46,595 nt of DNA from Acidilobaceae archaeon. Lineage in GTDB: Archaea; Thermoproteota; Thermoprotei_A; Sulfolobales; Acidilobaceae. Made by a program: the position numbers and the translations under genes. The notes beneath the pieces were generated by a model. It searched no databases. It saw only the letters and a program-made list of their open reading frames with translations, and was not told the DNA's origin. The stretch covers positions 1-46,595 of the forward strand of contig JALWPV010000069.1 in assembly GCA_027080775.1 (NCBI GenBank), in the 5' to 3' direction. This document shows, piece after piece, positions 16,070-23,619 of this stretch (its first letter is position 1; each line of letters opens with the position of its first letter).

Positions 16070-17290
16070 GTGCTGCTCTCGAGGCTCCACGCCTGGTACG
16101 CCAGTCATGCCGACGCTGGCCTGGGGGTGGTGTCGAGGCTCCAGGGCCTCGAGGATAGGGTGTACGAGGCCGTCTACCCGAGGGTGGAGGGCGTCGTCGT
16201 TGTCTCGACGTGCAACAGGTTCGAGGTCTATGTTGACTCGGAGAGGCCTGGGGAGGCGTGGGAGGCCCTCCAGCGGGTGCTTGGGGGCTTCTCCGCCCAC
16301 CTCAGGGGGGCCTCGGGGCTCGAGGCGGCTAGGAGGATAGCTAGGATAGCGTCGGGCCTCGAGTCCGTCATACTGGGCGAGCCAGAGGTCCTAGGCCAGG
16401 TCAGGGAGGCCTGGCTGAAGGCGAAGGAGAGGGGGTTCACGAGCCCCCTCCTGGATAGGGTGTTCCACGCCGCCCTCAACGCTGGGAGGAGGGCTAGGAG
16501 GGAGACCAGGATAGGGGAGGGGAGCCTCGGCTACCCCTCCGCAGCCGTCAGGCTCGCGGCGGAGAGGCTCGGGGGCCTGGGGGGCAGGAGGATCCTCGTG
16601 GTCGGCACGGGTGAGGCCGCGGCTGCCATGGCTAGGATAGCCTGCAGCGGGGACTACGGGGTCCCCGAGGCCCTCGTAGTGGCTGGGAGGAGCGCCGAGA
16701 AGGCCTCCAGGATAGCCGGGGAGTGCCCGAGGGGCTACGCCTCAACGATAGAGGCGGCGCTGACCGGGAGGTACGACGCCGCCCTCGTCGCGGTCTCGGG
16801 CTCCCCCAGCCTCGAGGCGCTGCCCCGGCGGGCCGGGCTAGTGGTTGACATCTCGGTGCCCCCGGCGGTGCCTCGGGCCCCCAATGTCGTTGGGGTCGAG
16901 GAGGTGGGATCCTACGCTAGGAGGGCTGCCGAGGCCAGGGCGGCCGAGGCCCCCCTGGTGGAGTCCATTATAGAGGAGGAGCTGGAGAGGCTCGTGGCTA
17001 AGCTTAGGGAGGACAGGGTCAACCCCGTGGTTGAGGCCGTGGCGCGCTACGCCGCCGCTGCCGCCGCGGAGGAGGCGAGGCGCACCGCCAGGAGGCTCGG
17101 CCTCGGGGCCGAGGGGGAGGAGTACCTCGCCGTAGCGTTCAGGAGCCTGGCGAAGAGGCTCACCCACCCGCTCCTCGAGGCCCTCAGGGCCGCCGCTAGG
17201 AGTGGGGAGCCAGCCCTCCTGCCGAGGCTGATACTAGAGTCCTACAAGTCCCGCCTCGAGGGTGTGAGTGATGGGGTACCCGAGGGCTAG
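16070..17290 (+). CDS. hemA: Glutamyl-tRNA reductase HemA
   Basis: About 406 aa. Catalytic-cysteine motif VVVVSTCNRFEVYV, GESVILGE-type region SGLESVILGEPEVLGQV, NADPH-binding ILVVGTGEAAAAMA, and a C-terminal dimerisation helix. HemA reduces Glu-tRNA(Glu) to glutamate-1-semialdehyde, the first committed step of tetrapyrrole synthesis. GTG 16070 is chosen because it puts the catalytic cysteine at residue 48, the same as in archaeal GluTR of known structure; TTG 16028 would add an unconserved Gly-rich leader. The gene begins the hemA-hemB-hemL-hemC-cobA-hemD run and overlaps hemB by about 20 bp. Confidence 0.92.
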   Translation: MLLSRLHAWYASHADAGLGVVSRLQGLEDRVYEAVYPRVEGVVVVSTCNRFEVYVDSERPGEAWEALQRVLGGFSAHLRGASGLEAARRIARIASGLESVILGEPEVLGQVREAWLKAKERGFTSPLLDRVFHAALNAGRRARRETRIGEGSLGYPSAAVRLAAERLGGLGGRRILVVGTGEAAAAMARIACSGDYGVPEALVVAGRSAEKASRIAGECPRGYASTIEAALTGRYDAALVAVSGSPSLEALPRRAGLVVDISVPPAVPRAPNVVGVEEVGSYARRAAEARAAEAPLVESIIEEELERLVAKLREDRVNPVVEAVARYAAAAAAEEARRTARRLGLGAEGEEYLAVAFRSLAKRLTHPLLEALRAAARSGEPALLPRLILESYKSRLEGVSDGVPEG

Positions 17291-18284
17291 GCCTAGGAGG
17301 CTCAGGCTCACCCGGGGCCTCAGGGACCTCGTGGCGGAGGCGAGGCTCCACCCCTCCCAGCTAATGCTGCCGGTCTTCGTCTCGGAGGCCGTGGGTGAGC
17401 CGAGGCCCCTCAGGGGGCTCCCATGGCTCAGGGAGTACCCGCCGGTGAGCGGAGAGCTGGTCGAGTACCTCCAGTCGGCGATGGACCTGGGTGTTAGGTC
17501 CTTCCTGCTCTTCGGCATAACCCCCACGAGGGACCCCGAGGCCAGCAGGGCCTGGGCCAGGGACGGGCCCGTGCAGGTCGCACTCAGGACCATCAGGAGG
17601 GAGCTGGGCTGGGAGCCCGTGCTGGCGGCTGACCTATGCATCTGCGGCTACCACTCCGAGGGCCACTGCGGCCTGCCGAGGGAGGGTAGGAGGGGGAGGA
17701 TCGTGGATAACGACTCGACGCTCGAGGTCTACAGGAGGATAGCGGTGAGCCAGGCCGAGGCGGGCGCTGACATAGTGGCGCCGAGCGGCATGATGGACGG
17801 CCAGGTGGCGGCCATTAGGGACGCCTTGGAGTCCGAGGGGTACTGGGACGTCGCCATAATGGCGTACTCAGCCAAGTACGCAAGCGTCTTCTACGGCCCC
17901 TTCAGGGAGGCCATGGACAGCGCCCCGAGGTGGGGCGATAGGAGGAGCTACCAGATGGACCCTAGGAACGCCCTGGAGGCCCTGAGGGAGGTGGAGCTTG
18001 ACCTGGAGGAGGGGGCCGATATAGTGATGGTCAAGCCCGCCCTGGCGTACCTCGACGTTATCAGGCTCGTGAAGGAGCGCCACCCAGAGGTGCCCCTCGC
18101 CGCATACAACGTCAGCGGCGAGGCCGCCCTCGTGGAGCTAGCCTCCAGGGAGGGCCTGGCCCCGAGGGAGGCGCTACTCATGGAGGTCCTAACGGCGATC
18201 AGGAGGGCCGGGGCAGACATAATAATAACGTACCACGCCGCCGAGGCTGCCAAGCTAATCAGGGAAGGCTTCAACCCCTTCTAG
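17271..18284 (+). CDS. hemB: Delta-aminolevulinic acid dehydratase (porphobilinogen synthase) HemB
   Basis: About 337 aa from ATG 17271 (GTG 17268 is directly before it), overlapping hemA. Condenses two 5-aminolevulinates to porphobilinogen. Zinc-type cysteines are present in DLCICGYHSEGHCG (Cys123, 125, 133). The two active-site lysines lie in AYSAKYAS and MVKPALAYLD. Length and motifs are canonical, so it should be a zinc-dependent cytosolic octamer. Confidence 0.95.
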   Translation: MGYPRARPRRLRLTRGLRDLVAEARLHPSQLMLPVFVSEAVGEPRPLRGLPWLREYPPVSGELVEYLQSAMDLGVRSFLLFGITPTRDPEASRAWARDGPVQVALRTIRRELGWEPVLAADLCICGYHSEGHCGLPREGRRGRIVDNDSTLEVYRRIAVSQAEAGADIVAPSGMMDGQVAAIRDALESEGYWDVAIMAYSAKYASVFYGPFREAMDSAPRWGDRRSYQMDPRNALEALREVELDLEEGADIVMVKPALAYLDVIRLVKERHPEVPLAAYNVSGEAALVELASREGLAPREALLMEVLTAIRRAGADIIITYHAAEAAKLIREGFNPF

Positions 18285-18298
18285 AGGGGTGCGATGCC

Positions 18299-19573
18299 GT
18301 GGCTGGCTACGGGGAGATAGTTGAGAGGGCTAGGAGGGCCCTGGTGGGCGGCGTCGACAGCCCCGTTAGAGCGCTCACCGAGCCCCTCCTAGTCGCCTCG
18401 AGGGGCCGGGGGCCCTACCTCTACACCGCCGACGGCAGGAGGCTCGTTGACTACGTCCTAGGCTATGGGCCCCTGATACTCGGCCACGCCCACCCCGAGG
18501 TGGCGGAGGCCGTTAGGGAGCAGCTGGAGAGGGGGTGGCTCTACGGCGCCACGACCGAGGTTGAGGTTGAGCTTGCCGAGGAGATACTGAGGCACGTAAT
18601 GCCCGGGGGGAGGGTGAGGTTCGTCAACAGCGGCACCGAGGCGACGATGACCGCCATCAGGCTCGCGAGGGGCTACACGGGTAGGGACCTCATAGTGAAG
18701 TTCGAGGGCTGCTACCACGGCGCCCACGACGCCGTGCTCGTGGCTGCGGGCAGCGCGGCTGCGAGCCTGGGGATCCCGAGGAGCCCCGGGGTGCCCGAGG
18801 CCGTTGCGAGGCTCACGCTCGTGGCGCCCTACAACGACCTGGCGACTGTGGAGGAGCTATTCGAGAGGCACGGGGGCGAGATAGCGGCCGTCATAGTAGA
18901 GCCTGTGGCGGGCAACAACGGGGTCATACCCCCAGCGCCCGGCTTCCTCGAGGGCCTCAGGCGCCTCACCAGGCGCTACGGCGCCCTGCTTATCTTCGAC
19001 GAGGTGATAACCGGCTTCAGGCTCTCCCTGGGAGGCGCCCAGGACTACTACGGCGTCAAGGCCGACCTCGTCACCCTAGGCAAGATAATAGGAGGGGGCT
19101 TCCCCATCGGAGCCGTGGTGGGCCCGGCCGAGGTGATGGAGCACCTCACGCCCACAGGCAGGGTCTTCAACGCCGGCACCTTCAACGGCCACCCAGTGGC
19201 GATGGCTGCTGGCCTGGCAACGCTTAGGGTGCTCGAGAGGGAGGGCCTTGGGAGGGCCTCCGAGGCCGCCGGGATCCTCGAGGAGGCCATCAGGGAGGCC
19301 CTCGACCCCCTCGGGGTAGAGTACGCACTCAACAGGGTTGAGAGCATGCAACAGTTCTTCCCGGGGGTAGCAGAGGTCCGCGGCCCCCAGGACGCCGCGA
19401 GGGCCGACGCCAAGGCGTACCACAGGCTCCACAAGGCCCTGGCCTCCCGCGGGGTCCTCGTGCCGCCGAGCGTCCACGAGACCATATTCACGAGCATAGT
19501 CCACGACGAGGAGGCGCTCGACCATACTAGGAGGGCCCTCAGGGAGGCAGCGAGGGAGGCCATCAAGCCCTAG
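18299..19573 (+). CDS. hemL: Glutamate-1-semialdehyde 2,1-aminomutase HemL
   Basis: 424 aa from GTG. PLP-dependent class III aminotransferase fold: VDSPVRAL near the N-terminus, NSGTEATMTAIRLAR, FEGCYHGAHD, IFDEVITGFR and TLGKIIGGGFPIGA with the PLP lysine at about Lys262. It converts glutamate-1-semialdehyde to 5-aminolevulinate, working directly after HemA; the unstable intermediate explains the tight linkage. It starts 14 bp after hemB, and hemC follows 7 bp after its stop. Confidence 0.95.
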   Translation: MAGYGEIVERARRALVGGVDSPVRALTEPLLVASRGRGPYLYTADGRRLVDYVLGYGPLILGHAHPEVAEAVREQLERGWLYGATTEVEVELAEEILRHVMPGGRVRFVNSGTEATMTAIRLARGYTGRDLIVKFEGCYHGAHDAVLVAAGSAAASLGIPRSPGVPEAVARLTLVAPYNDLATVEELFERHGGEIAAVIVEPVAGNNGVIPPAPGFLEGLRRLTRRYGALLIFDEVITGFRLSLGGAQDYYGVKADLVTLGKIIGGGFPIGAVVGPAEVMEHLTPTGRVFNAGTFNGHPVAMAAGLATLRVLEREGLGRASEAAGILEEAIREALDPLGVEYALNRVESMQQFFPGVAEVRGPQDAARADAKAYHRLHKALASRGVLVPPSVHETIFTSIVHDEEALDHTRRALREAAREAIKP

Positions 19574-19580
19574 CCGGAGG

Positions 19581-20498
19581 GTGCCCGGAGCCTTGCCCCA
19601 CCTCGTGGTGGCGGCGCGGGGTAGCAGGCTGAGCCTCGAGCAGGTCAGGATAGCCATGGAGTGGCTCTCCCGGAGGATACCCGGGCTATCCTACAGCGTG
19701 CTCGAGGTTACAACAAGCGGCGACGTGCAGAGGGACAAGCCGATCTACCTCACCGGGCTGAGGGGCGCCTTCGAGAGGGAGGTGGACAAGGCCGTGCTCG
19801 ACGGCAGGGCTGACGTGGCGGTCCACAGCATGAAGGACCTGCCCTCCAAGCTCCCCAGCGGCCTCGAGATCGTAGCCGTGCCGCCGAGGGGCTCCAGGAG
19901 GGAGGCCCTAGTCCCCAGGAGGGGCCTCGAGCCCCTTAGCCCCGAGCGCCTCCCCAGGGGCTCGAGGGTGGCGGCTGGCAGCGCGAGGAGGAGGGCTATG
20001 ATACTCCACGCCAACCCGGGCGTCGAGGCCACGTGGATCAGGGGCAACCTGGACACGAGGCTCAGGAGGCTCGACGAGGGGAGGGCCGACTACCTGGTGG
20101 CCGCGGAGGCGGGCCTCGAGAGGCTCGGCGTCTCGAGGCCATGGGCGAGCCTGCCAGTCATACCCTACACCCCGCCCCCAGGCCAGGGCCTCATAGCGGT
20201 CGTCGCGCCCTCGGAGTCCAGCGTCGCCAGGCTGCTGCGGGGGGCCTCGGAGCCCAGCGCCTGGAGGGAGGCGGTGGCCGAGAGGGTCTACCTAGAGAGG
20301 CTGGGGGGCGCCTGCGGGAGGCCCCTGGGCGGGGTGGCCCTCGACTCCGGGGGCGAGCTGGTCTTCACCGTGGCCGCCTACCACCCCGAGGGGAGGAGGG
20401 CCCTCTGGGCCAGGGTGAGGGCCAGGGACCCCGGCGAGGCGGGCGAGGAGGCGGCCGGCATCGCCATGGAGCTGGAGAGGGAGGCACCAAGGGGCTGA
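19581..20498 (+). CDS. hemC: Porphobilinogen deaminase (hydroxymethylbilane synthase) HemC
   Basis: 305 aa from GTG with a ggagg ribosome site immediately upstream. Family motifs: AARGSRLSLEQ, VTTSGDVQ, the catalytic-aspartate motif DVAVHSMKDLP, RGNLDTRLRRLDEG, and GGACGRPLGG with the dipyrromethane-attachment cysteine at about residue 245. It polymerises four porphobilinogens to hydroxymethylbilane, which HemD then closes. Confidence 0.94.
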   Translation: MPGALPHLVVAARGSRLSLEQVRIAMEWLSRRIPGLSYSVLEVTTSGDVQRDKPIYLTGLRGAFEREVDKAVLDGRADVAVHSMKDLPSKLPSGLEIVAVPPRGSRREALVPRRGLEPLSPERLPRGSRVAAGSARRRAMILHANPGVEATWIRGNLDTRLRRLDEGRADYLVAAEAGLERLGVSRPWASLPVIPYTPPPGQGLIAVVAPSESSVARLLRGASEPSAWREAVAERVYLERLGGACGRPLGGVALDSGGELVFTVAAYHPEGRRALWARVRARDPGEAGEEAAGIAMELEREAPRG

Positions 20499-20503
20499 CC
20501 GGC

Positions 20504-21250
20504 ATGGGCGGGCCTGGAGTGGTCCACATTGTCGGCGCCGGCCCCGGGGATCCCGGGCTGGTCACGCTCAGGGCCCTAGAGTTGGTTAGGAGGGCTGACG
20601 CCATAGTCTATGATAGGCTAGCCCCCAGGAGCCTCCTAGCCGAGGCCAGGCCGGGGGCGAGGCTGATCTACGCCGGGAAGGCCCCGGGGAGGCACGCGCT
20701 CACGCAGGAGGAGATCAACGGGCTCCTAGCCAGCCTCGCCCTCGAGGGGCTGGAGGTCGTGAGGCTCCACGGCGGCGACCCCCTGACCTACGGTCGGGGG
20801 GAGGAGGAGTGCCTCCACCTAGCCTCCCGGGGGATCCCCTGCGACGTAACCCCAGGCGTGCCAAGCTTCACAGCGGCAGCGGCGGCCGCCATGGCGCCCC
20901 TGGCGGCTAGGGGCTACTCGAGCAGCTTCGCCGTCACCACGGCGATCAGGGCCGGGGGCGCGCCCGTCGAGGAGGCTAGGCTCGAGGCCCTCGCGAGGGC
21001 CGCCGACAGCCTGGCCGTGCTCATGGGGGCGAGGAGCCTCCCCAGGATAGCCGGGGTCCTCTCGAGGCTAGACCCCGGGACCCCCCTCGTCGTCGTGGAG
21101 AGGCTCGGCCTCGAGGGTGAGAGGATAATCGACTCCACCGCCGGGGAGGCCCGGGGAATCGAGGCCGAGCCCCCAGCGGTGATCATAGCCGGGGGCGCGG
21201 CCTCCTTCAGGAGGAGGTGGCTATGCCTAACTGCAGGGCTCTACTGCTAG
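20504..21250 (+). CDS. cobA: Uroporphyrinogen-III C-methyltransferase (SUMT)
   Basis: About 248 aa from ATG 20504, five bases after the hemC stop. Motifs: VHIVGAGPGDPGLVTLRAL, ADAIVYDRL, LHGGDPLTYGRGEEE, GVPSFTAAAA and LMGARSLPRI. It methylates uroporphyrinogen III at C2 and C7 to give precorrin-2, committing the pathway to sirohaem rather than protoporphyrin. This agrees with the Ahb genes upstream. No fused dehydrogenase or chelatase domain is present, since those are separate genes here. The end overlaps hemD. Confidence 0.93.
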   Translation: MGGPGVVHIVGAGPGDPGLVTLRALELVRRADAIVYDRLAPRSLLAEARPGARLIYAGKAPGRHALTQEEINGLLASLALEGLEVVRLHGGDPLTYGRGEEECLHLASRGIPCDVTPGVPSFTAAAAAAMAPLAARGYSSSFAVTTAIRAGGAPVEEARLEALARAADSLAVLMGARSLPRIAGVLSRLDPGTPLVVVERLGLEGERIIDSTAGEARGIEAEPPAVIIAGGAASFRRRWLCLTAGLYC

Positions 21251-21960
21251 GCCCCGACCCCCCACCCCCCAGGCTTGGGCCCTGCGAGACCCTCTGGGTG
21301 CCACTCCACGCGGCCATACCGGTATCGGCCAGCCACGCCAGGGCCGTGGCGGCGGCTGGGGCCTCGGATTACGTTGCCCTCACGAGCCCGAGGGCGGCGA
21401 GGGCCCTAGCGGGGGACGCCGCCAGCCACGGCTCACTGGGGCTCCTCCGCGAGGCCCTCGCCTCCGCTAGGGTCGCGGCGGTGGGCCCGGTTACCGCTGC
21501 CGAGGCGGAGAGGCTCCTCGGGGCCAGGGTTCAGGCCGTGGCGGAGCCCCATACGGGCGAGGCTCTGGGGAGGCTCCTCCTCCGCCTGGGGGCTGGGAGG
21601 GTAGCGTGGCTCCGCGGCGACCCCGCCGGGAGCGGGCTCAGGAGGATCCTCCTGGGGGCCGGGGTGGAGTTGGTGGAGGTGCTGGTCTACAGGCTCGTGC
21701 CCACGGGGAGGCTGGGGGAGGCCCTCGAGGCCCTGGGTAGTGTGGACTACGTGGCCCTCACGAGCCCCAGCATAGCTGAGGCCCTCGCCCCCGGCCTCAG
21801 GGGCCCCGGGGGCCCCAGGGTGGTGGCGATAGGGCCCACCACCGCTTCTAGGGCGCGGGGCCTCGGGGTCCGCGTTGACTGCGTGGCCAGCCCCCACACG
21901 CTGGAGGGTGTGGGGGCCTGCATTAACCTCCTGGAAACGGCGGGGGCTATTGGGGCGTAA
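21223..21960 (+). CDS. hemD: Uroporphyrinogen-III synthase HemD
   Basis: About 245 aa. Two-lobed HemD pattern: DYVALTSPRAARAL, VAAVGPVTAAEAERL, VAWLRGDPAGSGLRRIL, LVEVLVYRLVP, DYVALTSPSIAEAL, VAIGPTTASRARGLG. It cyclises hydroxymethylbilane with D-ring inversion. ATG 21223 is preferred to GTG 21217 because the gaggaggt ribosome site (21211-21218) ends five bases before it. It overlaps cobA by 28 bp, suggesting translational coupling. Confidence 0.9.
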   Translation: MPNCRALLLGPDPPPPRLGPCETLWVPLHAAIPVSASHARAVAAAGASDYVALTSPRAARALAGDAASHGSLGLLREALASARVAAVGPVTAAEAERLLGARVQAVAEPHTGEALGRLLLRLGAGRVAWLRGDPAGSGLRRILLGAGVELVEVLVYRLVPTGRLGEALEALGSVDYVALTSPSIAEALAPGLRGPGGPRVVAIGPTTASRARGLGVRVDCVASPHTLEGVGACINLLETAGAIGA

Positions 21961-22055
21961 AGCGATGCGCCCGAGCTAGTGGGGGCCTACGTTACTAGTG
22001 ATAGTGTTGAGGTGCTCAGGTACTGGGGATGTGGTGGGTGCTACATGCCGGCCCC

Positions 22056-22068
22056 CCTTATATGCTTT
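22056..22068 (+). promoter_or_regulatory. Promoter (TATA box) for the RHH protein gene
   Basis: The sequence ccttatatgcttt is a clear A+T island, with its TATA core 35-45 bases before the GTG at 22102. It marks a transcript separate from the haem genes. Confidence 0.6.
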
Positions 22069-22101
22069 TCCCCCGGCATGGGGTGCATGGGGTGAAGCGG
22101 C

Positions 22102-22323
22102 GTGAGGCTAGTGACCGTGAAGATGCCCGAGATCTACGTTGAGGGCATCGAGGAGCTGGTCAGGGCCGGCCGCTACAGCAGCAGGAGCGAGGTCATCAGG
22201 ATAGCGGTGAGGGAGCTACTCAAGAGGGAGCTGTGGAGCGCGGGCCTGCCGGCCGAGGCCAGCTGGCTGCCAGCGCCTGCATACGCCGCGGGCACGGGTG
22301 AGCCCGTTAGGGTGGAGGCCTAG
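22102..22323 (+). CDS. Ribbon-helix-helix (CopG/Arc-type) DNA-binding protein
   Basis: 73 aa from GTG. The N-terminal beta strand (VTVKMPEIYVEGIEELV) is followed by GRYSSRSEVIRIAVRELLK, the two-helix RHH pattern with the usual S-R-S-E turn. Such proteins bind operator DNA as dimers; many are antitoxins or metal regulators. It has its own TATA box. The stop codon directly abuts the stop of the convergent ASCH gene. The C-terminal tail (Pro/Ala-rich) has no recognisable domain. Target unknown. Confidence 0.82.
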   Translation: MRLVTVKMPEIYVEGIEELVRAGRYSSRSEVIRIAVRELLKRELWSAGLPAEASWLPAPAYAAGTGEPVRVEA

Positions 22324-22839
22324 CTAGAACAGCTCCATCCTACCCCTCCTCCTAGCGCCGGGGGGCCTCTGGGCGGCCCCGGAGGCCCATATGGGCCTGA
22401 GGACCAGCTCCAGGAAGGGGTCTCCCTCCTCGAGTCTCTTGTAGCTGAATGGGGGGTTCCAGCCGGGTATGATCCTCCTTATCTCCTCGAGGCTGACGGG
22501 CCTCTGGTAGAGGCGGGGCTCCAGGACCTCTATGGCTATGGCCCTCTTCGCCCCCCTGATGTACTCCCAGGCGTCCTCCCCTATACCGGTGCCGGGCCTC
22601 CTCACCCTCGCCCACAGGGCCTCGGGGGCCCCCTCGAGGATCCTCCCCGCGCTGAACTCACCCACAACCGCCTTCACGTTCCCGCTCACGTACACCACTA
22701 TGAGGGAGCCCTCCCCAACCCTCGGGAGCCCCGAGATCCTCCTGAGCTCGTACTTCTTGACGCCGGCGAATATCATCCTAGCGTACTTGGGCTTCAGACT
22801 CATCAGGTAGACCTCGGGAGCCTCGACCTCCAACGCCAA
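22324..22839 (-). CDS. ASCH-domain (PUA-like) protein, copy 1
   Basis: 171 aa from TTG. Begins with VYLMSLKPKYARMIFAGVKKYELR, the beta-strand plus (K/R)xxYE pattern of ASCH folds, followed by VVYVSGNVKAVVGEF and IIPGWNPPFSYKRL. ASCH proteins resemble PUA RNA-binding domains; some are nucleases or RNA-modification adaptors, and archaeal members are mostly uncharacterised. It is the downstream gene of a two-gene minus-strand unit with a paralogue 20 bp upstream. The C-terminal 20 residues are basic. Confidence 0.75.
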   Translation of the reverse strand: MALEVEAPEVYLMSLKPKYARMIFAGVKKYELRRISGLPRVGEGSLIVVYVSGNVKAVVGEFSAGRILEGAPEALWARVRRPGTGIGEDAWEYIRGAKRAIAIEVLEPRLYQRPVSLEEIRRIIPGWNPPFSYKRLEEGDPFLELVLRPIWASGAAQRPPGARRRGRMELF

Positions 22840-22859
22840 CCCCGGCCATCCCCGGGGGC

Positions 22860-23348
22860 CTAGGGGGCCCTGCGGCTATAACCACAGCACCTCCACGCGG
22901 CCAGGAGGGGCTCCAGGAGATCCCTCAGGAGGGGCTCGGAGGGCCCCAGCCTCCTGTAGCCCGGGGGAGGCTGCCAGCCCGGGGCGACGGCCCGTATCTC
23001 CCGGAGGCCTATCCTCCTCGGGTACCTGCAGGGCGAGGAGACCTCCACCACCATGACCTCACTATAGCCCCCCAGAGCCCCGAGGAGCCTGCTGTCGAGG
23101 GGGCCGAGGACCTCCCGGGGAGGCCCGACGAGGACCCTCGACGCCACGAACTCGCCCACGAGCCCCCTAACCCTCGGGGGGCCCGTGGCATACATCACGA
23201 CGCGGGAGCCCTCCTCTATAGGTGGCCTCCTCCACGTGCCCCCACCCCTCCTAGGCCCCGCGAGGGGCCTGGCCTCGAAGCGCCTCACACCCCGCAGGAT
23301 AGCCTCCGCCACCCTCCAGTCCAGGGATAGAACATAGACCCCACCCAA
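22860..23348 (-). CDS. ASCH-domain (PUA-like) protein, copy 2
   Basis: About 162 aa, choosing TTG 23348, which gives MGGVYVLSLDWRVAEAILRG and aligns with the start of copy 1. The frame stays open upstream to 23486, but that part is Pro/Trp-rich and unlike the family. It matches copy 1 along its length: FEARPL for YELRR, VRGLVGEFVASRVL for VKAVVGEFSAGRIL, VAPGWQPPPGYRRL for IIPGWNPPFSYKRL. The two genes are therefore a diverged tandem duplication, probably one operon. Confidence 0.7.
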   Translation of the reverse strand: MGGVYVLSLDWRVAEAILRGVRRFEARPLAGPRRGGGTWRRPPIEEGSRVVMYATGPPRVRGLVGEFVASRVLVGPPREVLGPLDSRLLGALGGYSEVMVVEVSSPCRYPRRIGLREIRAVAPGWQPPPGYRRLGPSEPLLRDLLEPLLAAWRCCGYSRRAP

Positions 23349-23619
23349 AGAGCGACGCCCCCAGGGAGCCACTCGGAGGTGGGAGGGGCTAAGGGGCCTC
23401 CAGCCCCTCGGCAAGGCCAATCCAGCCCATCGCCCCCCGCCCGGGGGGCTGGGCGTGGGGCAGACTCCACACCGGGGCGCTTTCACCGGTGGGTGGCGGG
23501 CTGGTTTATCGCTTGGCTGGAGGGGGGTTATTGGGGTCCCCCTGTAATGGGGTTGTGTGGCTCCTAGGGTTGGCTTGTATTAGGCCCTGCCTTGGGGTCC
23601 ACTGGTGTGGGGTGGGTTT

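Noticed and set aside
20033-20503. N-terminal extension of the cobA frame inside hemC
   Set aside because: Gly/Arg-rich shadow; the methyltransferase begins at ATG 20504.
21979-22096. Short frame with a GCGGC cysteine pair upstream of the RHH gene
   Set aside because: It contains the RHH promoter's TATA box and has no ribosome site.
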